Shown piece by piece: positions 22,534-31,816 of a stretch of DNA of 64,000 nt. Under the pieces are notes generated by a model, which searched no databases, was not told where the DNA came from, and saw only the letters and a list, made by a program, of their open reading frames with translations. Within the stretch, counting starts at the first letter, position 1, and the number at the start of each line of letters is the position of its first letter. The stretch comes from Polynucleobacter sp. JS-JIR-II-50 (lineage in GTDB: Bacteria > Pseudomonadota > Gammaproteobacteria > Burkholderiales > Burkholderiaceae), in NCBI RefSeq assembly GCF_018687895.1, contig NZ_CP061307.1, forward strand, positions 930,001 through 994,000. Reading direction: 5' to 3'. A program made the translations under genes and the position numbers.

Positions 22534-25374
22534 TTATGCCGCTACTTCCACTTTCTTGAGAAAGCTGACAATAATTTGCTTGACTTCGGGTTTGCAGGAA
22601 CCACAATTGGTTCCACATTGCGTTTCAGATTGAAGAGAGGTCATGGCGTCTTCGGGGGAGGTTCCTGCTGGCATCTTGCTTAAGCATTGCTTCATTGTGT
22701 CTGCAGATACATTAAAGCAATTACAAATTGCCTTACCTTTGGGTTTAATTTCTATAGGGGGTTTGCTGACAGGCATCAACAAAGACCGACCAAGGGCTTT
22801 TGCATCTAAGCCGCTTTCTAGGTACTCTCTTAACCAGGTAGTGCTTGCTAGGCTTTCAATGGAGCCAGTCAGCATTGCAGATAGAACCTTCTCTTGAGCG
22901 CGAACAAGTCGTACTACGCCTCTGCGCTTATCGATATAGCGCATCACGGGCTCTCCAGATTCCTCATCCAACTTAAATTTACGTATTATTTGCTTTAAAG
23001 CTTGCGCGGCAAGAGAGTCTGATTCTTCTAGCGGGTCATCGTGGTGGGCGGCCTTGAATGAAATCCCAATGAGGTCACCATCCTGCTCTCTACCAAATAG
23101 AACGCATTGGGCGGAATCGAAATGAGGCAAGATGCTGCGCAAACTATTTTGAACAAAAAATACTTCTTCTTTGGAAAATAAGCCGAAAGCCACTAAATGC
23201 CAGGGAAGGTTTGCTGGCAAAATCTTGACGGCTGAATGTTTCAGTTCGGGCTGACCGGATACAGGGTCGATCATGTTGCAAGTAAGGCCGTTGACTCCGC
23301 GGCCCGGTGTTTTACCAGCAGCGCCTGAAATAAATTCAGAACCCCAGTGCATGGCAATAAAGGCTTGCGAGGAGGCGATATCGTCTGAGACTTTGATTGG
23401 GAAGATCTCACTACCCCTGCGACTGGTGACATGAACTAAATCACCATTTTCTAAATTCATCCTGCCAGCATCTTTGGGTGACATCTCCACACAAGGCTCT
23501 GGTGCATGTCCATAAAGTGTTCCAATGGTTCCCGTTCTACTCATCCCATGCCATTGATCTCTGAGGCGCCCAGTATTTAAGGCAAATGGGTAGCGAGCAT
23601 CTACAGATTCTGCGGTTGCTTTATAGGGTGCAGCAATAAAGTGAGCTTTTTTATCTTTGGTAGGAAAAACGCCATTTTCATAAAGACGTTTTTTGCCAAA
23701 GAAATCTCCTTTGGGCATAGGCCATTGCTGTGGTCCGCGTTCCTCAAGGATTTTGTAGCTTAAACCAGTAATATCGAGATCGCGACCGGCTGTACTCTCA
23801 CGATGCTCATTCCAAATATCCTCAGGTCCGGCGTAAGGAAATAGAGTGGATGTTCCTTCTTTTCTATTGCCTGGTAATAGCGCTTCAAGAGCTATTCCAA
23901 TTTCAAGAGCGATCTGCCAATCATGTTTAGCAGACGCATAAGGATCAATTGCGGGATTTACTTTGGAAATTCTTCGCTCTGAATTTGTAACTGTCCCCAC
24001 TTTTTCTGCCCAGGTAGTGGCGGGCAACAACACATCTGCATATAGGGTGGTGGCTGTGTGCGCATAAGCTTCCTGCACTACAACAAATTCTGCTTTGCTT
24101 AATCCCTCGTGAACTGCATTGAGATCGGGCATCGATTGTGCTGGGTTTGTACAGACGATCCATATGGCTTTTAGTTTTTCAGTACGCAATGCCTCAAACA
24201 TGGGAATGGCACTAAGACCTGGCTTTTCGGGAACTGAATCCACCCCCCACAGGTTTGCAACTTCTGCACGATGTTCTGGGTTGGCAAGATCACGGTGTGC
24301 GGATAGTAGATTGGCTAAACCTCCAACCTCCCGACCACCCATGGCATTGGGTTGTCCAGTCAAAGAGAATGGACCAGCACCAGCTTTCCCTATTTGACCG
24401 GTGGCTAAATGTAAGTTAACTAAGGCAGCATTCTTGGCTGTACCTGATGCTGATTGATTTAATCCCTGGCAGTACATCGATAGGGTTGCAGGTGAAGTAG
24501 CAAACCATTGCGCCGCTTGGAACAAGTCTTTTTCATTAATACCGCAGATCTGACTTACTGCCTTAGGCGTGAAATCTCTAACCAAATCACGTAGCGCATC
24601 AAAATCCGCCGTATATGAGTTGATATAAGACTCATCAATCCATTTCTCCCAGAGCATGATGTAAAGCATCCCGTGATAGAGAGCAACATCAGTACCAGGT
24701 TGTATCTGTAGGTAGAGATCAGCTTCTTTGGCGGTATCGGTTTTTCTGGGGTCAACAACAATAACTTTGAGATCCGGATTATTTTTACGGGCATCCTCAA
24801 GACGTCTATACAAAATCGGATGAGCAAAAGCGGTATTTGATCCCGTAATAAAAATAGTGGATGCAGAATCAATATCTTCATAGCAACAGGGTGGGGCATC
24901 CATCCCCAAGGTTTGCTTGTAGCCAGCTACCGCACTAGACATACATAGGCGTGAGTTGGTATCAATATTGTTAGAGCCAATCAAGCCCTTCATTAACTTA
25001 TTGAAGATGTAATAGTCTTCGGTCAGTAATTGACCAGACACATAAATGCCAACAGATTCTGAACCATGCTCTTGAATGATGTCGGCAAATTTTTGGGCAA
25101 CAGTTTGAATTGCCTCGGGCCAAGAAATATCTACCGGCTCTTCACCCCTTGTTTTGCGGATGGCTGGTGAACCCAGTCGAGCCTGTATCTGAAGGCTTGG
25201 GTTTGCAGTGAGATGAAGGGTGGAGCCTTTACTGCAGAGTCTGCCAAAGTTTGCAGGATGATCGGGGTCGCCGCGAACCCCGGTTACCTCGATCTTTCCG
25301 TTACTTTCTGCGGTTTCAATAATGACGCCACAGCCAACACCGCAATAGCAACAGGTGCTCTTAACTTCAGCCAT
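22534..25374 (-). CDS. nasA: Assimilatory nitrate reductase catalytic subunit
   Basis: This 946-residue molybdopterin enzyme reduces nitrate to nitrite in the cytoplasm. The N-terminal [4Fe-4S] cluster motif is CCYCGVGCG at about residues 8-16, with the fourth Cys in GRLCSKG (about 47). The Mo-bisPGD body follows (SVGIYVSGQLLTEDYY and the MGGREVGGLANLLSAHRDL region). The C-terminal molybdopterin-dinucleotide domain is at about 600-720. A terminal BFD-like [2Fe-2S] domain (CNCFNVSADTM ... CGTNCGSCKPEV) at about 880-940 is typical of NasA. It overlaps nirD by 8 bases. Electron supply must come from another protein, since no NasB/NasC reductase is in the window. Confidence 0.95.
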   Translation of the reverse strand: MAEVKSTCCYCGVGCGVIIETAESNGKIEVTGVRGDPDHPANFGRLCSKGSTLHLTANPSLQIQARLGSPAIRKTRGEEPVDISWPEAIQTVAQKFADIIQEHGSESVGIYVSGQLLTEDYYIFNKLMKGLIGSNNIDTNSRLCMSSAVAGYKQTLGMDAPPCCYEDIDSASTIFITGSNTAFAHPILYRRLEDARKNNPDLKVIVVDPRKTDTAKEADLYLQIQPGTDVALYHGMLYIMLWEKWIDESYINSYTADFDALRDLVRDFTPKAVSQICGINEKDLFQAAQWFATSPATLSMYCQGLNQSASGTAKNAALVNLHLATGQIGKAGAGPFSLTGQPNAMGGREVGGLANLLSAHRDLANPEHRAEVANLWGVDSVPEKPGLSAIPMFEALRTEKLKAIWIVCTNPAQSMPDLNAVHEGLSKAEFVVVQEAYAHTATTLYADVLLPATTWAEKVGTVTNSERRISKVNPAIDPYASAKHDWQIALEIGIALEALLPGNRKEGTSTLFPYAGPEDIWNEHRESTAGRDLDITGLSYKILEERGPQQWPMPKGDFFGKKRLYENGVFPTKDKKAHFIAAPYKATAESVDARYPFALNTGRLRDQWHGMSRTGTIGTLYGHAPEPCVEMSPKDAGRMNLENGDLVHVTSRRGSEIFPIKVSDDIASSQAFIAMHWGSEFISGAAGKTPGRGVNGLTCNMIDPVSGQPELKHSAVKILPANLPWHLVAFGLFSKEEVFFVQNSLRSILPHFDSAQCVLFGREQDGDLIGISFKAAHHDDPLEESDSLAAQALKQIIRKFKLDEESGEPVMRYIDKRRGVVRLVRAQEKVLSAMLTGSIESLASTTWLREYLESGLDAKALGRSLLMPVSKPPIEIKPKGKAICNCFNVSADTMKQCLSKMPAGTSPEDAMTSLQSETQCGTNCGSCKPEVKQIIVSFLKKVEVAA

Positions 25375-25717
25375 GAGTAGCTTGCAATTCCTCGCGGCTT
25401 AGCCAAACCACACCAGACTCTACTTTGACTGCAAAGGATTTAGCACAGCCTTCATCTGGGGCAACGGCACAGCCGGTGGAGAGATCTATATTCCAGGAAT
25501 GCAGTGGACAGGTTACGGATTTTCCATGGACAATGCCCTGAGACAGGGGGCCACCTTTATGCGGGCACTTATCCAATACGGCAAATACTTCGTCTTCTGA
25601 ATTTCTGAAAATAGCTATTTGACCAGCTGGCGCTTCAATAACCCGAGATCCCAGAACAGGAATCTCATCAACCGTTGTGATTTTTTGCCACTGATCAAGT
25701 TGGGCGGTATTAGACAT
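25367..25717 (-). CDS. nirD: Nitrite reductase [NAD(P)H] small subunit
   Basis: This 116-residue Rieske-type protein has ligand pairs CPHKGG and CPLHSW both intact, so it can hold a [2Fe-2S] cluster. It partners NirB in reducing nitrite to ammonium. I chose ATG 25717 (MSNTAQ); the frame is open for 14 more codons upstream, but that part overlaps nirB. ATG 25717 overlaps the nirB stop (AATGTCTAA), the usual coupling. The 3-prime end overlaps nasA. Confidence 0.93.
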   Translation of the reverse strand: MSNTAQLDQWQKITTVDEIPVLGSRVIEAPAGQIAIFRNSEDEVFAVLDKCPHKGGPLSQGIVHGKSVTCPLHSWNIDLSTGCAVAPDEGCAKSFAVKVESGVVWLSREELQATHG

Positions 25718-28160
25718 TTCCAGCCTCGACAATAGGAATGGTTTTAAATTGACGAACATCTACACCAGCGCGTTCAAAGTCCTTCCAAGGATCTGGAGCA
25801 TCCTTTAGATCAAACAGCAGTCTTTCATAGAGAGCTTTACGACTTTCAGCATCGTCGACCACCTTTTGCTTAATGTATTCCATGCCAACTCTTGCCAAGT
25901 AATGGACAGTTCGATCCAAATACCAAGCTTCTTCGCGGTACAGCTGTAAGAAGGCACCAGAATATTCACGAACTTCCTCATCAGTTTTAACTTTACAGAG
26001 AAATTCCGCCACTTCTGTTTTAATGCCGCCGTTACCACCAATATAAAGTTCCCAGCCAGATTCAACACCAATAATGCCAACATCTTTGATGCCAGCTTCT
26101 GCGCAGTTTCGTGGGCAGCCAGACACTGCAAGCTTCACTTTGTGAGGTGCGTACATACCGAAGAGCATTCTCTCTAGATCTACGCCCATTTTCATGGAGG
26201 ACTGGGTGCCAAAACGACAGTGCTCATCACCAACACAGGTTTTCACTGTGCGAATTGATTTGCCATAGGCATGACCTGATGGCATATCCAACTCTTTCCA
26301 AACCGCTGGAAGATCATCCTTCTTGATGCCAAGTAAGTCAATTCGTTGGCCGCCAGTTACCTTGACTGTGGGCACTTGGTATTTCTCAGCAACGTCAGCA
26401 ATTCTGCGTAGTTCAGAAGGAGTAGTTAGACCACCAAACATCCGCGGAATAACTGAGTAGGTGCCATCTTTCTGAATATTGGCATGAGCACGTTCATTAA
26501 TGAAGCGGGATTGTGGATCATCTTTTGCTTCATGTGGCCATGTGGAGATCAAATAATAATTTAAGGCAGGGCGACAAGTCGCACAACCGTTAGGTGTTCT
26601 CCAATTAAGCTCGGCGCGAACTTGCTCTTGAGAAATTAAGTGGCCGGAGCGTATGGCTTGACGAATTTCATCATGAGAAAGATCGGAGCATCCGCAAATC
26701 GATTTCTTTCTGGGGGTTGCTGAATAATCTGTGCCAAGAACATTCATCAGCACTTGCTCAACTAGGCCTGTACATGAGCCACAGGAGCTGCTGGCTTTAG
26801 TGCATTTCTTCACTTCATCTAGTGTGAATAGACCCTGTTCCCGAATAGCCTTGACAATGGTGCCTTTGGTAACCCCATTGCATCCGCAGATTTCATCTGC
26901 ATCAGTCATTCCGGCAGCTTTATTGTGGCCTTGATGGCCAACATCGCCAATATTGGATTCACCAAACATCAATGTGTCACGAATTTCTGCAATGCTTTGT
27001 TCGTCACGCATGAGCTTGAAATACCAAGTGCTATCTGCTGTATCGCCAAACATGCAGGCACCAATTAAACGATCATCTTTAAGAACTAATTTTTTATACA
27101 CGCCACCAATAGGATCGGCTAGAGTAATTTCTTCAGTGCCTTCGCCCCCCATAAAGTTACCAGCGGAGAAGAGATCAACGCCCGTTACTTTCAGTTTTGT
27201 TGACGTTACGGAGCCTTCATAGCGCCCGATACCGTGTTCGGCAAGGTGATTTGCACAAACCTTAGCCTGCTCAAATAAAGGCGCAACCAAACCATAGGCA
27301 GTTCCACGATGGCTTGCGCACTCACCAACTGCATAGACTCTTGGATCAAACGTTTGCAGAGTGTCATTAACAACGATGCCTCTTTGGCAATGTAAACCTG
27401 CAGATTCGGCTAAAGCTGTATTGGGCTTAATACCCGCCGCCATAACAACTAGGTCAGCCGGTATTTCTAACCCACCTTTAAAGCGGATATGGCCGACACG
27501 ATCGCCAGCAGTATTAGGGGTAATTGCCTCAGTAGAAGTTTTCAGTAAAAACTTAAGACCTTTTTCTTCCAAGGATTTTTGTAGTAAATCAGCCGCTGTT
27601 TTATCTAGCTGTCTTTCCATCAACCATTCGGCAAGATGGACCACGGTCACACTCATACCCCTGAGGGCTAGACCATTTGCAGCTTCTAGACCAAGCAGAC
27701 CGCCGCCAATGACAACCGCATTTTTGTAACGCGTCGCCACATCAATCATCTCATTGGTATCTTTAATATCACGATACGCAATCACGCCAGGTAAATCATT
27801 TCCTGGAACGGGCAAGATGAATGGCAAAGAGCCGGTAGCCAGCAATAATCGATCGTAGCTTTCAACAGTGCCATCATCGGCAATAACCGTGCGCTCTTTG
27901 CGATCAATCTTAGTTATGGTTTTGCCAAGATGAAGATGGATGCCATTGCTCTTGTACCAATCAAGGTCATTTAGAACAATTTGCTCGAGAGTCTGTTCTC
28001 CAGCCAATACTGGGGACAGCAAAATACGGTTGTAGTTGGGATGGGGCTCAGCACCAAAGATGGTGATGTCATAAAGCTCTGCGTCGAGCTTTAATAATTC
28101 CTCGATGGTCCGAACGCCGGCCATCCCATTGCCAATCATGACGAGTTTTTGTTTTTTCAT
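25710..28160 (-). CDS. nirB: Nitrite reductase [NAD(P)H] large subunit
   Basis: The 816-residue siroheme enzyme carries out six-electron reduction of nitrite to ammonium. The N-terminal FAD/NAD(P) domain begins LVMIGNGMAGVRTIEELL. Two BFD-like [2Fe-2S] modules follow (CGCNGVTKG ... CGSCTG at about 420-470, and CGCSDLSHDE ... CATCRP at about 485-530). The siroheme/[4Fe-4S] ligands are in TCVGDEHCRFG and VSGCPRNCAE (about 640 and 685). The length is normal. It overlaps the NrtA-like gene upstream by 4 bases, forming nrtA-like/nirB/nirD/nasA/ybiB/HPP as one leftward operon. Confidence 0.95.
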   Translation of the reverse strand: MKKQKLVMIGNGMAGVRTIEELLKLDAELYDITIFGAEPHPNYNRILLSPVLAGEQTLEQIVLNDLDWYKSNGIHLHLGKTITKIDRKERTVIADDGTVESYDRLLLATGSLPFILPVPGNDLPGVIAYRDIKDTNEMIDVATRYKNAVVIGGGLLGLEAANGLALRGMSVTVVHLAEWLMERQLDKTAADLLQKSLEEKGLKFLLKTSTEAITPNTAGDRVGHIRFKGGLEIPADLVVMAAGIKPNTALAESAGLHCQRGIVVNDTLQTFDPRVYAVGECASHRGTAYGLVAPLFEQAKVCANHLAEHGIGRYEGSVTSTKLKVTGVDLFSAGNFMGGEGTEEITLADPIGGVYKKLVLKDDRLIGACMFGDTADSTWYFKLMRDEQSIAEIRDTLMFGESNIGDVGHQGHNKAAGMTDADEICGCNGVTKGTIVKAIREQGLFTLDEVKKCTKASSSCGSCTGLVEQVLMNVLGTDYSATPRKKSICGCSDLSHDEIRQAIRSGHLISQEQVRAELNWRTPNGCATCRPALNYYLISTWPHEAKDDPQSRFINERAHANIQKDGTYSVIPRMFGGLTTPSELRRIADVAEKYQVPTVKVTGGQRIDLLGIKKDDLPAVWKELDMPSGHAYGKSIRTVKTCVGDEHCRFGTQSSMKMGVDLERMLFGMYAPHKVKLAVSGCPRNCAEAGIKDVGIIGVESGWELYIGGNGGIKTEVAEFLCKVKTDEEVREYSGAFLQLYREEAWYLDRTVHYLARVGMEYIKQKVVDDAESRKALYERLLFDLKDAPDPWKDFERAGVDVRQFKTIPIVEAGNV

Positions 28161-29452
28161 GCTTTGATCTTGAAGCTATCTGCATAAGCAGCAGGGTTGG
28201 AGCCATTCCACACAACACCATCAAATAATTTGCTGGAGCGCATATCACTTTTTGGTAATGGGGTTTTTGAAGCCGTAGCCGCATCTTTGTAGATGGCGAT
28301 GTTGTTAACCTTCTTCGCCACTGCCAAGTAATCTGGATGTTCTTTGAGCAATCCCCAGCGCTTGTGTTGGGTCATAAACCACATGCCATCAGACAGGTAT
28401 GGGAAAGTTGCCAAACCGTCGTTATAAAACTTCATCGCATGCGGGTCATCCCAAGTCTTGCCGATACCGTTGTTGTAGCGACCCATCATGCGGTCTTGAA
28501 TCACGCTGACATCGGTATTGACAAACGAAGGTGCAGACACGACTTCTGCAGTTGCATGTTTGTTAGAGGTTGATGCATCAATATATTTTCCTGCCTCCAA
28601 GATTGCAGCTGTCACTGCGCGACAAGTATTGGGATACTTCTTTGCAAAGTCAGAAGTTGTACCCAGCGCCTTCTCTGGATGATCTTGCCAAATAGCTTGT
28701 GTAGTAATGGCTGTAAAGCCAATGCCGTCGATGATTGCACGGGCATTCCAGGGCTCACCTACACAATAGCCATCCATATTTCCGCTACGCATATTCGCCA
28801 CCATTTGTGGGGGCGGAACAGTGATAATTTTCGCGTCTTTAAATGGATTAATGCCGTAGTTCGCTAACCAGTAGTAGAGCCACATAGCGTGTGTACCAGT
28901 TGGGAAAGTTTGCGCAAAAGTGTAGTCACGCTTTTCTTTATCCATAACAGCTTTAAGGCTTGCCCCATCAGTAACGCCCTTTTGGTAAAGCGCTTTAGAT
29001 AAAGTAATTGCTTGACCGTTATTGTTTAAGGACATCAGGAGTGACATATCTTTTTGTTGTCCACCGATACCCATTTGCAGTCCGTACATCAAGCCATACA
29101 GAATGTGCGACATATCATTTTCACCATTGACTAGCTTGTCACGGATTGCAGCCCATGATGCTTCTTTAGTGGGGATGATCTTGACGCCGTATTTCTTATC
29201 TAGACCAAGATGGTTGGCCATGACAACAGAAGAGCAGTCTGTAAGGGCAATGAAACTGACCTTTACATCCGTTTTCTCAGGGGCATCTGAGCCTGCCGCC
29301 CATGCACCCGCTCTAACCATTGGGTCGATTAAGGACAGAATGCTTGCAGAGCCAATACTTTGGATAAGTTTGCGACGCGTAGGATTCGCATCAGCAACAG
29401 TGGGGGTAGTAGCTTCTGGTAATAAACCGCTAACGCTTGTTTTTTCTTTCAT
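28157..29452 (-). CDS. NrtA/NasF-like nitrate-binding protein, operon-leading copy
   Basis: The 431-residue periplasmic-binding protein belongs to the NrtA/CmpA family. A Tat-type signal (TRRKLIQSIGSASILSLI) follows a 25-residue N-region. The body contains VSFIALTDCSSVVMANHLGLDKKYG and NMRSGNMDGYCVGEPWNARA, typical of nitrate-binding members. It leads the nirBD-nasA operon without a permease or ATPase of its own; those lie across the divergent promoter with a second copy. It may be a second substrate-binding protein for NrtBD or a nitrate sensor like NasS, although the export signal argues against a cytoplasmic sensor. Confidence 0.85.
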   Translation of the reverse strand: MKEKTSVSGLLPEATTPTVADANPTRRKLIQSIGSASILSLIDPMVRAGAWAAGSDAPEKTDVKVSFIALTDCSSVVMANHLGLDKKYGVKIIPTKEASWAAIRDKLVNGENDMSHILYGLMYGLQMGIGGQQKDMSLLMSLNNNGQAITLSKALYQKGVTDGASLKAVMDKEKRDYTFAQTFPTGTHAMWLYYWLANYGINPFKDAKIITVPPPQMVANMRSGNMDGYCVGEPWNARAIIDGIGFTAITTQAIWQDHPEKALGTTSDFAKKYPNTCRAVTAAILEAGKYIDASTSNKHATAEVVSAPSFVNTDVSVIQDRMMGRYNNGIGKTWDDPHAMKFYNDGLATFPYLSDGMWFMTQHKRWGLLKEHPDYLAVAKKVNNIAIYKDAATASKTPLPKSDMRSSKLFDGVVWNGSNPAAYADSFKIKA

Positions 29453-29523
29453 GCTGAGCTCCTTTAGTCGATAACTAACAATAAAGAAGTTATGAGTCCC
29501 GAGATAAGAGTGGTGGCTCAGTA

Positions 29524-29558
29524 TTGGTGCACCAAATCAAAGCATGGGCACTTTTGGT
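29524..29558. promoter_or_regulatory. Divergent promoter motifs between nrtA-like and cobA
   Basis: A perfect 12-bp palindrome TTGGTGCACCAA (29524-29535) is followed by CACTTTTGGT (29549-29558). Both words recur at 19396-19408. They lie mid-way between the leftward nitrite/nitrate reductase operon and the rightward cobA-nrt operon, the natural place for nitrogen control. TGCACCA resembles one NtrC half-site, but the full NtrC spacing is not met. Confidence 0.4.
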
Positions 29559-29603
29559 TCACACAGAGAATTTAGGGCTATTGCCGACTGTTACAAATGA
29601 TGC

Positions 29604-30407
29604 ATGGAACAAATTGCACCAAGAACAGTCAAAGCACCCAAAATAAATGGAGTGATGTCTGGCGTCTACCTCATTGGTGCTGGGCCTGGAGCCTCTGACC
29701 TCATTACTGTTCGGGGCTCAAGAATTTTGGCTCAGGCAGACATTGTTTTTTATGACGCACTCATTGATATTTCTATGTTGGAGTGGTGTCCTGGCACTAG
29801 GATGGTGCAGGTAGGGAAAAGATGCGGATCACATTCAAGCTCTCAGCACTTCATTAACAAGCAATTGGTGGATGCTGCAGGCAAGTACTCAGTAGTTGTG
29901 CGCCTAAAAGGCGGGGATCCGATGATCTTTGGTCGTGCGCAGGAAGAAATTGACGCTCTTGAGAAAGCAAACGTGCGCTATGAGATTGTTCCAGGCATCA
30001 CTACTGCCTTAGCGGCCTCGGCAGAATTAAAGCAGCCTCCAACTACGAGAGAGTTAAGTAGAACCCTGACGCTGACTACTCTTCCTGGCCGTTGCGCACA
30101 TGAAGATCATAAAACCGCTATTTACTATATGGCGCGTGATCAGCTATCTGAGGTTGCGACAACTTTGATTGCTCAGGGCTACACGGTAGATACGCCTGTT
30201 TGCTTGATGGAATCGGTTAGCCTGCCAACGCAACGCAGTTTCGCCTGCACATTAGATGAACTGCGCTTTGGTGATGTTCATCATCATTTTTTAGATAAGC
30301 AACCTGTTGTGGTGATGGTCGGAGAGGTTTATAGAAAAAAACTGCATACGCTTATCCCATTAATCGAGTCACAAAATCATTTCAACGCATTGCAAGCGGC
30401 ATCTTAA
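29604..30407 (+). CDS. cobA: Uroporphyrinogen-III C-methyltransferase
   Basis: This 267-residue SAM-dependent methyltransferase (SUMT) makes precorrin-2, the precursor of siroheme used by NirB. Family motifs are VYLIGAGPGASDLITVRG (N-terminal SAM loop), VRLKGGDPMIFGRAQEE and YEIVPGITTALAASAELKQPPTTRE, all intact. It lacks the CysG dehydrogenase/ferrochelatase domain, so it is the stand-alone form. It leads the rightward nrt operon with only 20 bases to nrtA, so cofactor supply is co-expressed with nitrate uptake. Confidence 0.94.
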   Translation: MEQIAPRTVKAPKINGVMSGVYLIGAGPGASDLITVRGSRILAQADIVFYDALIDISMLEWCPGTRMVQVGKRCGSHSSSQHFINKQLVDAAGKYSVVVRLKGGDPMIFGRAQEEIDALEKANVRYEIVPGITTALAASAELKQPPTTRELSRTLTLTTLPGRCAHEDHKTAIYYMARDQLSEVATTLIAQGYTVDTPVCLMESVSLPTQRSFACTLDELRFGDVHHHFLDKQPVVVMVGEVYRKKLHTLIPLIESQNHFNALQAAS

Positions 30408-30427
30408 TTACTTACTAGGAGCTATAA

Positions 30428-31801
30428 ATGAATTCATATCGTCCTTTTGATCCAGTTAGACCTCTGTTTAGCAACCGCTGCAGCTGTGGACATCATGCAT
30501 CTGAGTTAGATCATGCAAACTCGCTTTCAGCAATGATGGATGCCGAGCAGCAAAGCGCAGATTTTGTTGAGGCCAGCTTAGTTAAGGCTCTTTTTCCTCA
30601 AGAAGATCGTAGACGCGCGTTTTTAAAGGCTGTTGGAGTAGGTGGAGCAATGAGCGCTCTCTCAGGCTTCTTGCCAGTAGGGTCCTTGCAGGCAATGGCG
30701 CAAGAAAAAGCGCCATTAGAAAAACCAGACCTAAAAATTGGCTTTATCGCAATTACTTGTGCGACTCCACTCATCATGGCTGACCCACTAGGTTTTTATA
30801 AAAAACAAGGCCTGAACGTTACGCTTAATAAGACCGCAGGTTGGGCTTTAATTCGTGACAAGATGCTCAATAAAGAGCATGATGCCTCACACTTTTTATC
30901 ACCAATGCCGATCTCAATGTCAATGGGCTTGGGTTCTGATCCTTCTCAGATGCGTGTGGCCACAATTCAGAACGTGAATGGTCAGGCTATTACGTTAGCT
31001 AACAAGCATAAAGATAATCGTGATCCGAAAAACTGGAAAGGCATGAAGTTTGCTGTTCCATTTGAATACTCAATGCATAACTTCTTGCTGCGTTATTACG
31101 TAGCTCAAGCTGGCTTAGATCCAGATAAAGACATTCAGATTCGCGTTACACCTCCACCAGAGATGGTGGCTAACTTACGTGCTGGCAATATTGATGGTTT
31201 TTTAGGGCCTGATCCATTTAACCAGCGCGCAGTGTATGACGAGGTCGGATTTATACACATCCTGACTAAGCAGATTTGGGATGGTCACCCTTGCTGTGCT
31301 TTTGGAACCTCAGAAGAATTTATCCGTAAGAATCCAAACACCTTTGCAGCCCTCTATCGTGCAGTCTTAAATGCTTCGACGATGGCGCGTGATCCTGCGA
31401 ATAGACCTTTAATTGCTAAAGTAATTTCTACGCCAAATTACCTTAACCAGCCCGAGACAGTTGTAATGCAGGTTCTCACTGGTAAGTTTGCAGATGGTCT
31501 AGGCAATGTGCAAAACGTACCAGATCGCATCGACTTCAACCCAATTCCTTGGCACTCCATGGCAACCTGGATGTTGACCCAAATGCAGCGCTGGGGCTAT
31601 GTCAAAGGCGATGTGAATTACAAGGACATTTCTGAAAAAGTATTCTTGTTGACCGACGCTAAAAAGTATATGGGTGAGACTGGCATTGCAGTTCCACCAT
31701 TAGCTAAAGTGGGATACAAAAAAGACAAGATTATGGGTAAAGAGTTTGACCCTAGTCAGCCAGCAGCCTATTTGAAATCTTTTCAAACTAATAAAGCATG
31801 A
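30428..31801 (+). CDS. nrtA: Nitrate ABC transporter substrate-binding protein
   Basis: The 457-residue NrtA-type protein precedes its own permease and ATPase genes. The Tat signal RRRAFLKAVGVGGAMSALSG starts near residue 60. The mature part has IGFIAITCATPLIMADPLGF and NLRAGNIDGFLGPDPFNQRA. The unusual feature is a 55-residue N-region before the Tat motif with CSCGHH at about residues 18-23, a possible metal-binding knuckle. AGGAGC seven bases before ATG 30428 is a good ribosome-binding site. It captures nitrate (or nitrite, cyanate) in the periplasm. Confidence 0.9.
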   Translation: MNSYRPFDPVRPLFSNRCSCGHHASELDHANSLSAMMDAEQQSADFVEASLVKALFPQEDRRRAFLKAVGVGGAMSALSGFLPVGSLQAMAQEKAPLEKPDLKIGFIAITCATPLIMADPLGFYKKQGLNVTLNKTAGWALIRDKMLNKEHDASHFLSPMPISMSMGLGSDPSQMRVATIQNVNGQAITLANKHKDNRDPKNWKGMKFAVPFEYSMHNFLLRYYVAQAGLDPDKDIQIRVTPPPEMVANLRAGNIDGFLGPDPFNQRAVYDEVGFIHILTKQIWDGHPCCAFGTSEEFIRKNPNTFAALYRAVLNASTMARDPANRPLIAKVISTPNYLNQPETVVMQVLTGKFADGLGNVQNVPDRIDFNPIPWHSMATWMLTQMQRWGYVKGDVNYKDISEKVFLLTDAKKYMGETGIAVPPLAKVGYKKDKIMGKEFDPSQPAAYLKSFQTNKA

Positions 31802-31816
31802 ACGTAAGGTAAATGA

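Noticed and set aside
29524..29565. NtrC site with sigma-54 promoter at the nitrate divergent region
   Set aside because: TGCACCA/TGGTGCA half-sites are present but overlap as one palindrome, not in the spaced NtrC arrangement, and no GG-N10-GC element follows.
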